Numbered from the stretch's first letter, positions 53,258 through 62,854 are shown. The stretch: DNA of 64,000 nt from Microbacterium murale (GCF_030815955.1 NZ_JAUSXK010000001.1:806001-870000), one strand, 5' to 3'. The notes: a model not told the origin generated them from the letters alone. Translations and numbers: made by a program.

Positions 53258-54472
53258 ATGACCGATCTCATCGCCGAAGCCCAGGGCCTCGACGCCGCTG
53301 ACCCGCTCGCTGGGCACCTCTCGGCGTTCGTCGACGCCCCCGGAGTCAGCGCATATCTCGACGGCAACTCCCTCGGCCGCCCGTTGCGCTCGCTCCCCGA
53401 CCGGCTTGCGCAGTTCGTGCGCGACGACTGGGGCACCCGCCTCATCCGGTCGTGGGACGAGCAGTGGATGGATCTGCCGACCCAGCTGGGCGACCGCATC
53501 GGACGGGTCGCGATCGGCGCTGCAGCGGGCCAGACGGTCGTCGCCGATTCGACGACCGTGCTGCTGTACAAGCTCATGCGGGCGGCCGTCGCAGCCGTTC
53601 CGAGCCGATCGGAGATCCTCATCGAGGAGGGGAACTTCCCCACCGATCGGTTCGTGGCCGAGGGCATCGCCGCCGAACGCGGGCTGACGGTGCGCTGGCT
53701 CGCCGTCGATCCTGTCCACGGTGCGCAGGTCGAGGATGTGGCAGCGGCAGTATCGGATCAGACAGCCCTCGTCGTGCTCAGTCATGTCGACTACCGCTCG
53801 GGAGCGCTTGCGGACATGAAGTCGATCACGGATGCCGTGCACGAGGCAGGCGCGCTAATGCTCTGGGACCTGTGCCACTCGGCCGGCGTGATCCCGATCG
53901 AACTCGATGCCTGCGGCGTCGACCTCGCGGTCGGATGCACGTACAAGTACCTGAATGGCGGGCCGGGCTCCCCCGCTTTCGCGTATGTGAATGAACGTCA
54001 TCACGGCGTGCTGCGCCAGCCGATCCAGGGATGGATGGGGGCGGGTGACGTATTCGCCATGTCGTCCGCGTATGCACCGGCCGACGGCATCCGGCAGTTC
54101 ATCAGCGGCACGCCACCGGTGCTCGGAATGCTGGCGATGCAGGGCATGCTCGATCTGATCGAGACTGCGACGATCGACGGTGTGCGTGCGAAGTCGAAGA
54201 CCCTCACGGACTTCGCAGTGCAGGCGCTCGATGAGGTGCTCGCGCCACTCGACGTGCGGCTGCTGAGTCCGCGGGACGCCGAGAAGCGCGGCGGGCACGT
54301 GACGATCGGGCATCCCGACTTCGCCGAGGTGACCAAGGCTCTCTGGGCTGACGGCGTGATCCCGGACTTCCGTTTCCCCGACGGCATCCGCCTCGGCCTG
54401 TCGCCGCTGAGCACCTCGCACGAGGAAGTGCTCAGCGGCGTGCTGGCAGTGCGCGACGCGCTGCGCGGCTGA
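53258..54472 (+). CDS. kynU: Kynureninase
   Basis: A 404-residue PLP enzyme. It has AYLDGNSLGRPL at the N-terminus and VVLSHVDYRSGAL for cofactor contact. The PLP lysine is in GCTYKYLNGGPGSPAFAYV. IRLGLSPLSTSHEEV closes the active site. It cleaves kynurenine to anthranilate and alanine. GGAG precedes ATG 53258 by seven bases, and it ends the kyn operon. No anthranilate-degrading genes follow. Confidence 0.95.
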   Translation: MTDLIAEAQGLDAADPLAGHLSAFVDAPGVSAYLDGNSLGRPLRSLPDRLAQFVRDDWGTRLIRSWDEQWMDLPTQLGDRIGRVAIGAAAGQTVVADSTTVLLYKLMRAAVAAVPSRSEILIEEGNFPTDRFVAEGIAAERGLTVRWLAVDPVHGAQVEDVAAAVSDQTALVVLSHVDYRSGALADMKSITDAVHEAGALMLWDLCHSAGVIPIELDACGVDLAVGCTYKYLNGGPGSPAFAYVNERHHGVLRQPIQGWMGAGDVFAMSSAYAPADGIRQFISGTPPVLGMLAMQGMLDLIETATIDGVRAKSKTLTDFAVQALDEVLAPLDVRLLSPRDAEKRGGHVTIGHPDFAEVTKALWADGVIPDFRFPDGIRLGLSPLSTSHEEVLSGVLAVRDALRG

Positions 54473-54481
54473 AGCGCGAGA

Positions 54482-54500
54482 CTCAGCCGGCCGGGCTGAG
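54482..54500. terminator. Terminator between kynU and the MFS transporter
   Basis: CTCAGCC-GGCCG-GGCTGAG, a 7-bp stem with a 5-base loop in the 31-base convergent gap. It can serve both directions. Confidence 0.6.
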
Positions 54501-54503
54501 GGT

Positions 54504-56012
54504 TCATGCCGCGACGGTCGACGCCTCCGCGAGATCGACAGTTGAGCGCAGAGCGATCGGTGGCAGCAGCGCCACCGCCACCAACCCGATGCTCGAGATT
54601 CCAGTGGCGACGAGGAAGACCAGAGAAGCACCCTGCGAATAGAGCTCGGACAGTGCCGAGGTCGCGACACTGTCGACGGCCGGAACATACCCGGCCACGA
54701 TGGCCCCGAAAAGCGCAAGCCCCACGGTGGACCCGAGCGTTCGGCAGAAGATGATCGTGCCGCTGACGGCGCCGACGTCCCGGACGCTCGTGGCATTCTG
54801 CGCAATCAGGATGAGGTTGGTCACCGTCATTCCGAGGCCGGCACCGACAAGAGAAGATGCGACGACCACCCACCACAATGGCGTGGACGGAGTCAGCGGG
54901 ACGAGGGCGGCGTTGCCAAGGAGCACGAGGATCACGCCCGCCAGAAGATAGCGACGGATCAATCCGGAACGAGTGCTGAGTCGACCGACGAGGAGAGCCG
55001 CGACGAAGGTCGCGAGAGCCATGGGCATGAGAAGAACTCCAGCGATCAGCGCGTCCAGACCTCGACCGAGTTGAAGATACTGCGTCACGAAGATCGTGCC
55101 ACCGAACATCGATGCGCCGACCGACAAGCTTGCGACAGCGGCGAGGGCCGGCACTCGTCCGGCAAGAGCGCGCAGCGGCACGATCGCATCCTTCGCCCGC
55201 CATTCCCACCATCCGGCCACTGCGAGGACGATGACGCTGACGCCGAGCCAGAGAAGCGACGCCGAAGACAGAAACGGCAGGCCCTTGCCGACGAACGATA
55301 TCCAGCCGAGCAGACCAGTCAGTCCCAGAACCAGGAGTACAGCACCGAGAAGATCTACTCGGCCTTCGGACGGCGCCACCGCATTGGGCAGCACAGCGTG
55401 AACGATGATCGCAGCGATGATTGCCACCGGGACACCAAGGAGGAAGCACAGTCTCCAGCCGATCCCTGGCACACCGACGAGAAGCGCTCCGACCAGAGGG
55501 CCGGAAACCGTTGCGCCGATCTGAGATACGGCCATCACCCCGTTGACCTGAGCGCGCAGCCTCGGCACGACGAGGCGGGCGGCAAGCGCCTGAGTGAGAG
55601 CGATGTGGCCACCGATTCCAATCCCCTGGATCACACGCGCAGCGATGAGCAGGTCGGCGGACGGTGCCAGTCCGCACAGCAGTGCGCCCACCGTATAGAA
55701 GCCGAGGGACCACTGCAGCACGGTCTTGGCATCGAAGATGTCGCCGAGTCTCCCCCACAATGGAGTCGTGACGGCCGCGGCGAGCGCGGTGGTGACGAAC
55801 ATCCAGGTGTAGTGCAGCGTCGTGCCGTCGATCTCCTTCGTGATCGCCGGCAGCGCGGTAGCGATGATGGTGCCGCTCATCATGCCGACGAATTGGACCA
55901 GCATCAGCACGCCGAGCTGGGTCCACAATCGACGGCTGTGCAACGCCGTGAGCGCGGGCGAAGTCGGGGGCCGAGCCGATATCCGGCCCGGCCCCTTGGA
56001 GAAGAGACTCAC
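54504..56012 (-). CDS. MFS transporter, DHA2 (14-helix drug:H+ antiporter type)
   Basis: A 502-residue transporter. The signature GRLGDIFDAKTVLQWSLGFY (MFS motif A) follows helix 2. Motif C appears as VMAVSQIGATVSGPLVG, and 14 helices are expected. GTG 56012 starts one base past the upstream amidase stop region, without a strong ribosome site, so expression probably depends on coupling. It resembles EmrB/QacA-type exporters. Its presence with amidases and an importer suggests expulsion of a substrate, intermediate or toxic analogue. Confidence 0.88.
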   Translation of the reverse strand: MSLFSKGPGRISARPPTSPALTALHSRRLWTQLGVLMLVQFVGMMSGTIIATALPAITKEIDGTTLHYTWMFVTTALAAAVTTPLWGRLGDIFDAKTVLQWSLGFYTVGALLCGLAPSADLLIAARVIQGIGIGGHIALTQALAARLVVPRLRAQVNGVMAVSQIGATVSGPLVGALLVGVPGIGWRLCFLLGVPVAIIAAIIVHAVLPNAVAPSEGRVDLLGAVLLVLGLTGLLGWISFVGKGLPFLSSASLLWLGVSVIVLAVAGWWEWRAKDAIVPLRALAGRVPALAAVASLSVGASMFGGTIFVTQYLQLGRGLDALIAGVLLMPMALATFVAALLVGRLSTRSGLIRRYLLAGVILVLLGNAALVPLTPSTPLWWVVVASSLVGAGLGMTVTNLILIAQNATSVRDVGAVSGTIIFCRTLGSTVGLALFGAIVAGYVPAVDSVATSALSELYSQGASLVFLVATGISSIGLVAVALLPPIALRSTVDLAEASTVAA

Positions 56013-56013
56013 G

Positions 56014-56787
56014 TCAGACGGCCGCAGCGAGCGCCGCCGCCCCCACATTCGCGCGCTGGAGCGGGAACTCAGGTACTCCGGTGACTTCGGTGCCCCACGA
56101 GCGCTGCACATCTTCGACCATCGCCACCGTGCCGAAGAGGAACTCGATCGAGTACAGCGCATGCCAGTAGCGGCTGGGCTCTGCCTCGCCTGTCGCATCG
56201 GCAACCACGTACGTGTCGTAACCGCGGGCGTGCGCCTCTCGGGCGGTGGTCTCGACGCAGATGTTCGTCGTCACCCCGCAGATCACGACGCTGCGGGTAC
56301 CGAGGCCCACCAGCAGCGGCTCAAGCCGCGTGCCGTAGATCGCGCCGGGCCTGGACTTGTCGACGATGTACTCGGTGTCGAGCGGCGCGAGCTCATCGAT
56401 GATCTGGACATCCATGCTGTTCTCGTGCATTCGACGGGCCGGCGCCGGCTTCTTCAATGCGCGACCGCGGCGAGGCAGCGCATCGGCGTGGTCATAGAGG
56501 TTCGTGGCGCGCGTATAGATCACCGGCACTCCAGCCGCACGTGCCGACTCGACCAGCGCGACGCATCCGGGGACCGCCATCGCGAACGGATCCTGTGTCG
56601 GAGCGATACCGAGCGAGTACTCCTCGCGGATGAACCCGTTCTGCATGTCGATCACGATGAGGGCGACGTCACTCGCTGCGACGTCCACCGGTTCGCCGTC
56701 TGCACCGTTCATCCAGCTGTCGAAGGTCTTCAAAGGTCTCTTCCTCTCACTCAGGGGCGTGCTGTCTTCGGGGGTGATGCTGATCAT
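56014..56787 (-). CDS. Isochorismatase-fold amidase, paralogue B
   Basis: A 257-residue cysteine hydrolase. The triad is Asp in VIDMQNGFI, Lys in VDKSRPGAIYG, and Cys in GVTTNICVETTA. It overlaps the next upstream gene by four bases. It is closely similar to the 56784-57515 product over nearly all its length (shared DMQN, REEYSLGIA, VIYTR, VVICGVTTNICVETTAR, VEDVQRSW), so the pair arose by tandem duplication. The family includes N-carbamoylsarcosine amidase and RutB. The substrate is unknown. Confidence 0.9.
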   Translation of the reverse strand: MISITPEDSTPLSERKRPLKTFDSWMNGADGEPVDVAASDVALIVIDMQNGFIREEYSLGIAPTQDPFAMAVPGCVALVESARAAGVPVIYTRATNLYDHADALPRRGRALKKPAPARRMHENSMDVQIIDELAPLDTEYIVDKSRPGAIYGTRLEPLLVGLGTRSVVICGVTTNICVETTAREAHARGYDTYVVADATGEAEPSRYWHALYSIEFLFGTVAMVEDVQRSWGTEVTGVPEFPLQRANVGAAALAAAV

Positions 56788-57515
56788 GAGGCCGCTGCCT
56801 CGAGCCAGGCGAGCATCTCGACGTTCGCACCGCGCTTCAGCGGGTATCCGGGCACTCCGGTGACCGGGACATCCCAGGAGCGCTGCACGTCTTCGACGGT
56901 GGCGACCGTTCCGAAGATGAACTCGATCGTGTAGAGCGCATGCCAGTGCCTGCTGAGCTCGGCCTCTCCGACCGCATCCTCGATCACGTACGTCTTGTAC
57001 CCGCGCTGGCTTGCGTCGCGTGCCGTCGTCTCCACACAGATGTTCGTCGTCACCCCGCAGATCACGACGGACCGGATGCCGCGCGCTGTCAGATACGGCT
57101 CCAATCTCGTGCCGTAGAACGCACTGGGTCGCGACTTGTCGAGCACGATCTCGCCGTCGATCGGTGCGAGTTCGTCGACGATCTCGATATCCACGGTGCC
57201 GGCCACCAGACGCGGAGACAGCGCGGTGCCCTCCGCTCGGCCTGCAGGGTCAAGCTGATCCTCGTTGCCGGGCAGATAGGCGTACCGCGTGTAGATCACC
57301 GGAACGCCGGCGGCGCGAGCGGCCTCGACGAGCTTCACGGATCCGGGAAGCGCCGCCGCGAACGGTTCTTGGGTCTCTGCGATGCCGAGCGAGTACTCCT
57401 CACGGAGGAACGCGTTCTGCATATCGATGACGCTCAAGGCGACATCGGATGCCGGGACGTCGACGGGCGACGAATACTCCCCGCCCAGCCATCCTTCGAA
57501 GGTCTTGCGAGCCAT
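56784..57515 (-). CDS. Isochorismatase-fold amidase, paralogue A
   Basis: A 243-residue cysteine hydrolase. Asp in VIDMQNAFL, Lys in LDKSRPSAFYG, and Cys in GVTTNICVETTARDA form the triad. ATG 57515 has AAAGGAG five bases upstream; the longer ORF upstream lacks such a site. It lies directly upstream of paralogue B and downstream of a hairpin following the ABC importer genes, so it may have its own promoter or use read-through. The difference between A and B in the region before the Lys suggests divergent substrates. Confidence 0.9.
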   Translation of the reverse strand: MARKTFEGWLGGEYSSPVDVPASDVALSVIDMQNAFLREEYSLGIAETQEPFAAALPGSVKLVEAARAAGVPVIYTRYAYLPGNEDQLDPAGRAEGTALSPRLVAGTVDIEIVDELAPIDGEIVLDKSRPSAFYGTRLEPYLTARGIRSVVICGVTTNICVETTARDASQRGYKTYVIEDAVGEAELSRHWHALYTIEFIFGTVATVEDVQRSWDVPVTGVPGYPLKRGANVEMLAWLEAAAS

Positions 57516-57545
57516 GCTGGCTCCTTTCTGTTCGTTGTTCCGGAG

Positions 57546-57573
57546 TTCGATGGCGACCGAGGTCGCCATCGAA
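57546..57573 (-). terminator. Hairpin between importer operon and amidase genes
   Basis: TTCGATGGCGAC and its complement pair over 12 bp with loop CGAG, three bases after the stop of the solute-binding protein on the minus strand. No T-run, so probably partial termination. Confidence 0.6.
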
Positions 57574-57575
57574 GA

Positions 57576-59105
57576 TCATTGATCGACGTCGGCGTCCTTC
57601 ATGATGAAGAGGCCGTCAGGACGCGGCTCCCATGACACCTCGGGGTTCAGCCCATATGCGGCATCCGGCGAGTAAAGCGGAGCAACGTACGCGTTGTCCT
57701 GGTTCACCGCCCAGATCTGGGAAATGACGTCGAGCCGCGCATCGTCCGCGACTGCCTTCTGGTCCACGACGAGTTGCTCGATCGTCGCGTCGTCGAAGTA
57801 GTTCGTCGCCTCCGCCGAGAAGAGGAACCTCAGCGGGAGTCCGGCATCGAGGATCGATGGGGAGAACTGACCGAGGAAGAGCCCGGAAAGCCCGTGCTCA
57901 CGGTTGACGATGTCGTAGCTGGCGTTGTCCGTCCCCTCCAATGTGACGTTGATGCCCACTTCGTCGAGCTGGCCCGCGATCGCCTGCGCGATCTCGGCGC
58001 CCATCGGGATGACGCCGTCCAGGGCGTACTGGAAGGGGATCTCCTCGCCGGCATAGCCGGACTCGACGAGTGCGGCCTTCGCCGCTTCCTGGTCGAACTC
58101 CAGTGGTTCCAGCGAGTCGGAGAACCCGATGACGGTAGGGGCGACGAGCTGGCTGTTGGCCTGCGCATTGCCGCTGAGGATCGTCTCGACGATCGCGTCC
58201 CGGTCGATGGCGTAGGAGACGGCGCGCCGCAGTGCAGCATCGGCAAGAGGGCCGGTCTCGGTATTGAAGCCGAGATAGACGACCTGGTGGCTGGGGACGC
58301 TGACCACGTCCGCGCTGCCCGTGTTCTTCACCGCGTCGATCTGCGCAGTCGGGATGGCTGCGATGTCGACGGTGCCGGATTGCACACCGGTGACTCGCGC
58401 ATCGTCGGCCGGAACGGGGACGAAATCGACGGAATCGAGCAGCGGGGCTCCGCCGAAGTAGTCATCGAACTTCGTGACGACGACAGACTGCCCGCGCTTC
58501 CAGCTCTCGAACCGGAACGGCCCTGAACCCACTGGCGCCTCGTTGAATGCGGCGGCGCCGACCTCCTCATAGACCGCCTGCGGGACGATCGAGATGAGCG
58601 TCGTCTGCCGCGGCCATTCAGAGAAGGGAGTGGAGAGGGTGAAGCGGACGTGCGTGTCGTCAACCGCTTCCACCGACACCATGTCGGTCAACCACAGCTG
58701 GCGATTGCTGTCGGGTTCGGCGAGGACCTCCTCGAAGGAGAACACGACGTCGGCAGCCGTCATCGAAGAGCCATCGTGGAACAGGATGTCGTCGCGCAGA
58801 GTGAAGTCCCAGACGGTGAAGTCCGCGTTGGATGACCATTCAGTCGCGGCGCGCTCGATGACACTGCCGTCGACGTCGATCTCGGCCAGCTGGTCGAAGA
58901 GGTTGTACTCCAGGCTCAGTGCTCCGAAAGAGCCTCCGATGACGGGGTTGAGGTTCTCCGGATCTTGAGCGATCGCCACTGTGACGGTCTTGTCCCCTCC
59001 GCTGCTCGAGGGTGCGCCGCCGTTCGAGGCACAGGAGGTGAGGGTGGCGATGGCGACGGCCGAGGCAAGTGCGGCCAACGCCCATCTGTTGCGGGTGCGG
59101 GACAT
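57576..59105 (-). CDS. Peptide/nickel-type ABC transporter binding lipoprotein
   Basis: A 509-residue family 5 solute-binding protein. The lipoprotein signal ends at TLTSCASN. Signature regions are LNPVIGGSFGALSLEYNLFDQLAEID, DFTLRDDILFHDGSSMTAADVVFSFE, LRRAVSYAIDRDAIVETIL and SGYAGEEIPFQYALDG. The family binds oligopeptides, nickel, glycosides or heterocycles. It is the last gene of the importer operon (dppB-like, C, D, F, then this). Confidence 0.93.
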   Translation of the reverse strand: MSRTRNRWALAALASAVAIATLTSCASNGGAPSSSGGDKTVTVAIAQDPENLNPVIGGSFGALSLEYNLFDQLAEIDVDGSVIERAATEWSSNADFTVWDFTLRDDILFHDGSSMTAADVVFSFEEVLAEPDSNRQLWLTDMVSVEAVDDTHVRFTLSTPFSEWPRQTTLISIVPQAVYEEVGAAAFNEAPVGSGPFRFESWKRGQSVVVTKFDDYFGGAPLLDSVDFVPVPADDARVTGVQSGTVDIAAIPTAQIDAVKNTGSADVVSVPSHQVVYLGFNTETGPLADAALRRAVSYAIDRDAIVETILSGNAQANSQLVAPTVIGFSDSLEPLEFDQEAAKAALVESGYAGEEIPFQYALDGVIPMGAEIAQAIAGQLDEVGINVTLEGTDNASYDIVNREHGLSGLFLGQFSPSILDAGLPLRFLFSAEATNYFDDATIEQLVVDQKAVADDARLDVISQIWAVNQDNAYVAPLYSPDAAYGLNPEVSWEPRPDGLFIMKDADVDQ

Positions 59106-59152
59106 GAGGCTCCAATCGGGGGAAGTTGCAGTGCGAGGATGCGAGAGAATGC

Positions 59153-60004
59153 TCAGCCGGACCGACGTCTGGGGTCGGGAACCGGAATCGCGTCGAGAAG
59201 CGTGCGGGTGTATTCCTCCTGCGGGTCGTTGAAGATCGCCCGCGTCGGGCCCTGCTCGACGATGACGCCGCGGCGCATCACGGCGACGCGGTGGGAAACA
59301 TGGCGGACGACGGAGAGGTCGTGCGCGACGAACAGGTAGGCGACGCCCAGTTCGCGCTGCAGTTGCGCGAGCAGGTTGATGATCTGCGCCTGGATGGAGA
59401 CGTCGAGAGCGGAAACCGGCTCGTCGAGGATCACCAGGCGCGGATGCAGAGCGAGCGCCCTGGCGATGCCGATGCGCTGGCGTTGGCCCCCGGAGAATGC
59501 CGAGGCCCTTCGCGATGCGTACTCCCAGGGAAGCCCCACCCAGTCGAAGAGCTCGCGTACGCGACTCTCGGAATACTGGCGGTTCAGCCAGAGCGGCTCG
59601 CCGACGATGCGCTTCGCAGTCATCCGAGGATCCAACGAAGAGTACGGATCCTGGAACACGACCTGCGCGTTGGCCCTGGCCCGAGCACGTTCTTTGCTCG
59701 CCCAGGCGTTGACATCTGCGCCCATGACACGGACCGAACCGGACGTCGGCTGGTGCAGGCCGAGGATCGTGCGTACGAGGGTCGACTTCCCGCAACCGGA
59801 CTCGCCGACCAGTCCGACGGTCTCACCCGCCGCGACGTGAAGTGAGACACCGTCGACCGCGCGGAAGCTCTCGGTGCGCAAGCCGACCCGCTTGGCGAAG
59901 TGCTTTCGCACGTCCATGACTTCCAGGGCAAGCGCACCATCGTCATTGCGCTGAGGTTCATCCGGGAGCCTGCGAAGTCTGCGTCGTTCGCTGAGGGTGG
60001 TCAT
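59153..60004 (-). CDS. Peptide-type ABC transporter ATPase (DppF/OppF-like)
   Basis: A 283-residue ATPase. Walker A is GESGCGKSTLVRTILGLH, the signature FSGGQRQRIGIARALAL, Walker B RLVILDEPVSALDVSIQA, and the H-loop YLFVAHDLSVVR. ATG 60004 overlaps the stop of the preceding ATPase gene (ATGA) with GGAGG upstream. It partners with the 60001-61044 product as a heterodimer. Confidence 0.94.
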   Translation of the reverse strand: MTTLSERRRLRRLPDEPQRNDDGALALEVMDVRKHFAKRVGLRTESFRAVDGVSLHVAAGETVGLVGESGCGKSTLVRTILGLHQPTSGSVRVMGADVNAWASKERARARANAQVVFQDPYSSLDPRMTAKRIVGEPLWLNRQYSESRVRELFDWVGLPWEYASRRASAFSGGQRQRIGIARALALHPRLVILDEPVSALDVSIQAQIINLLAQLQRELGVAYLFVAHDLSVVRHVSHRVAVMRRGVIVEQGPTRAIFNDPQEEYTRTLLDAIPVPDPRRRSG

Positions 60005-61044
60005 GATGCCTTCGCCTCCTGGATAGGTGCCGCTGCTGCGAAGTCCCGAGCGACGGGAAGCCGTCCGTCCTCGAGCGGCAGGAAGCACGAGACAGAACCG
60101 CGAGCGTCCTGCGCGAGGCGCGGAGCGGTACCGCATTCGGTGCGATCTCTGCCGACGATGCAGCGCGGCTGGAACGGGCATCCTTCTCCGCGCGTAGCCG
60201 GCGTCGGCGGCTGACCGGGAATCGCATAGGCAAGCCCCCCGTCGTCGCCCTCGAGACTGAGAACGCTCGCGAGGAGGCCGGCGGTGTACGGATGGCGCGG
60301 CGATTCGAAGATCCCGAACACGTCCTGCATCTCGACGATCCGGCCGCTGTACATCACGGCGACCCGATCAGCGACCTGCGCGACCAGGCCGAGGTCGTGC
60401 GTGATGAGGATCATCGCTGAGTCCGACTCGGCCCTGGACCGTGCCAGAACCTTCATCACCTGGGCCTGGATCGTGACATCGAGGGCGGTCGTCGGCTCGT
60501 CTGCGATGAGCAGTGCAGGGTCGTGCGCCATGGCACCGGCGATCAGGGCTCGCTGACGCATTCCGCCCGACCATTGGTGTGGGTAGTCGCGGGACTTTCC
60601 GGCAGGATCGGGGATCCCGACGCTGTCCAGCAGTTCCAGAACCCTCTCACGTGCCTGCGCACGTGAGAGACCCCGATCGTGCAGACGGATGCCCTCGGCC
60701 AGCTGAGTGCCGACCCGCCTGACCGGATTGAGCGTCGTCATCGGGTCCTGGAACACCATGGCCAGTTCCCCGCCGCGGATGCCGTTGAGCTGCCGCTCGG
60801 ATAGTTCGGTGAGCTCTGTACCGCGGAAGCGGATGGAGCCGGAGTCCACCCAGGTGCCCGGCGGGAGCAGTCCCATCACGGCGAGCATCGTGATCGACTT
60901 TCCCGATCCGGACTCGCCCACAAGGCTGAGGACTTCGCCCGGTGCGATCTCGAGGCTGACGCCGTCGACGAGGGTGAGTTCGCCGGTGGGGGTTTCGGCC
61001 TTGACGACCAGGTCGGTGATGCGCAGAACCGGTTCGGTGCTCAT
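60001..61044 (-). CDS. Peptide-type ABC transporter ATPase (DppD/OppD-like)
   Basis: A 347-residue ATPase. Walker A is GESGSGKSITMLAVMGLL, the signature SGGMRQRALIAGAMA, and Walker B LLIADEPTTALDVTIQAQ. The C-terminal extension has the Cys-containing PFQPRCIVGRDRTECG segment characteristic of the oligopeptide/dipeptide transporter tail. It overlaps the DppC-like permease stop by four bases. Confidence 0.94.
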   Translation of the reverse strand: MSTEPVLRITDLVVKAETPTGELTLVDGVSLEIAPGEVLSLVGESGSGKSITMLAVMGLLPPGTWVDSGSIRFRGTELTELSERQLNGIRGGELAMVFQDPMTTLNPVRRVGTQLAEGIRLHDRGLSRAQARERVLELLDSVGIPDPAGKSRDYPHQWSGGMRQRALIAGAMAHDPALLIADEPTTALDVTIQAQVMKVLARSRAESDSAMILITHDLGLVAQVADRVAVMYSGRIVEMQDVFGIFESPRHPYTAGLLASVLSLEGDDGGLAYAIPGQPPTPATRGEGCPFQPRCIVGRDRTECGTAPRLAQDARGSVSCFLPLEDGRLPVARDFAAAAPIQEAKAS

Positions 61045-61940
61045 CGACGGCCCGCCTTTCTCACAGAGGCGACGGATTCGGTGGTGAAACGTTGGCTGAG
61101 GAACTGCATGCCGGCGACAAGGAGGAACAGGGCGATGCCGGGAAGAATCACCAGCATCGGGTTGATCTGCAGGTACTTCTGCCCCTCGGTGATCATCGCT
61201 CCCCAGCTCGGAACCGGCGGCTGCACCCCGAGTCCGAGGTAGTCGAGAGACGACTCGATGCAGACGATGACGGCAATGTCGAAGGACGCGATGACCACCA
61301 TCTGCGAGATCACCTGAGGGAGAACATGCGTGAACACGGTGCGGCCGTGCGAGCCGCCCTGGGTGAGAGGGGCGACGACGAAGTCCCGATCACGCAGGCC
61401 CATGGCCAGCGCCCTGGCCACCCGAGCGTAGCCGACCCAGTATGTGAGCCCGAGCGTGATCACCATGAGCTGCGTGCTGGGCCCGAATACCGCGGAGAGC
61501 GCGATCAGGAGGATCACCACCGGCATCGCCAGCTGCACGTCGGAGATGGAACCCAGGACGGTGTCGAGCCAGCCACCGCGGTATCCGGCTATGAGTCCGA
61601 CGGTGATGCCGATGACGAAGTTGAGCGCAACGACGATCGCAGCGATGCCGACCGAGACGAGTCCCGCGAGAGCCAGCCGGGAGAGCACATCTCGGCCGAG
61701 CGAGTCCGTGCCCAGCGGATGCGCGGCAGAGGCGAACGGCGGCAGCATCGCGTCAGAGAGACTCTGCGCGAATGGATCATAGTTCGGCAAGAACGGCACG
61801 ACGGTGACGAGCAGGACGATCACAGCGAGAAGGGAGATGCCGACGCGCATCGGCACGGTCCCCTGTGGGCGGCGCGTGCGCGCCTTCGGGCGACGACGCA
61901 GGCGGCCCGGCAGCAGCACGCGAGGGGCAGCGACGGTCAT
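61041..61940 (-). CDS. Peptide-type ABC transporter permease (DppC-like)
   Basis: A 299-residue permease. An early helix MRVGISLLAVIVLLVTVVPF is followed by HPLGTDSLGRDVLSRL (DppC signature), GYRGGWLDTVLGSISDVQLA, and a C-terminal region with GLGVQPPVPSWGAMITEGQKYL. The basic N-terminus faces the cytoplasm. It overlaps neighbours on both sides by four bases. Confidence 0.94.
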   Translation of the reverse strand: MTVAAPRVLLPGRLRRRPKARTRRPQGTVPMRVGISLLAVIVLLVTVVPFLPNYDPFAQSLSDAMLPPFASAAHPLGTDSLGRDVLSRLALAGLVSVGIAAIVVALNFVIGITVGLIAGYRGGWLDTVLGSISDVQLAMPVVILLIALSAVFGPSTQLMVITLGLTYWVGYARVARALAMGLRDRDFVVAPLTQGGSHGRTVFTHVLPQVISQMVVIASFDIAVIVCIESSLDYLGLGVQPPVPSWGAMITEGQKYLQINPMLVILPGIALFLLVAGMQFLSQRFTTESVASVRKAGRR

Positions 61941-62854
61941 GACAGCCTCACTCTCGGGTCGATGGATGCGGTGATGAGATCGACGACGAGGTTCACAGCG
62001 ACGAAGAACACGGCGACGACGGCGAGACCGCCGAGAACGACTGGGAAGTCACGACCGTTCACGGCTTGCAGGAGGACCTGCCCCATGCCAGGCCAGGCGA
62101 ACACGGATTCGACGATGACGGTTCCGCCGAGCAACCCGCCGAGGTTGAGACCGGCGATGGTCAGGACGGGCACGAGCGCGTTCGGAGTCATCTGGCGGAT
62201 GACGACTGCCGAATGGGCCTGGCCTCTGGCGTAACTGGCGCGGACGTAGTCGAGTCCCTGCTGTTCTCCCAGCGCCGAACCGATGAGCCGGAGGTAGAGC
62301 GCGAACTGCGCTGTCGCAAGGCACGCGACGGGCAGGATCAGGCTCTGCGGACCCTGGTTGCCGAGAGACGGGAGCATCCTCAACAGCACCGAGAACACGA
62401 AGGCGAGGAGGACCCCGAAGAGGAAGTCCGGGACCGCTTGCCGCAGCGACCCGATCCACAGAAGGCTCAGCCTCAACCAGTTCCAGCGGGTGATGAAGAT
62501 CAGGAGAGCAACCAAGAGCGCAGCCCCGAGCCCGATCACGAACGATGTGATCGCAAGCTGAAAAGTCGCGGGGACGCGGTCGATCAGCAGGTCCAGTGCG
62601 GGAACGTTCTGTCGGTATGAGTCGCCGACCGTACCGCGGAAGACTCCGGCGAGGAAGTCTCCGTACTGCATGAGGAGCGGACGATCGAATCCCAGGTTCG
62701 CGTTGAACGCGTTGATCTCGGCTTCGGTTGCACCTTCGGGAAGGATGAGCGCGCCCGGCTTTCCGCTGAGCCGGCCAAGGAAGAAGCCGATGGTCAGCAC
62801 GACGAACACGGTGATCAGCGCTTGAGCCAGCTTCCGAACGACATATCTCGGCAT
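61937..62854 (-). CDS. Peptide-type ABC transporter permease (DppB-like)
   Basis: A 305-residue permease. It has the first-helix signature VVRKLAQALITVFVVLTIGFFL, then NAFNANLGFDRPLLMQYGDF, the LRTARAKGL-like segment YVRASYARGQAHSAVVIRQM, and VESVFAWPGMGQVLLQA. ATG 62854 has GAGGAGAG upstream, better than the ATG 30 bases earlier. It is first in the leftward importer operon and is divergent from the gntR gene. Confidence 0.94.
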   Translation of the reverse strand: MPRYVVRKLAQALITVFVVLTIGFFLGRLSGKPGALILPEGATEAEINAFNANLGFDRPLLMQYGDFLAGVFRGTVGDSYRQNVPALDLLIDRVPATFQLAITSFVIGLGAALLVALLIFITRWNWLRLSLLWIGSLRQAVPDFLFGVLLAFVFSVLLRMLPSLGNQGPQSLILPVACLATAQFALYLRLIGSALGEQQGLDYVRASYARGQAHSAVVIRQMTPNALVPVLTIAGLNLGGLLGGTVIVESVFAWPGMGQVLLQAVNGRDFPVVLGGLAVVAVFFVAVNLVVDLITASIDPRVRLS

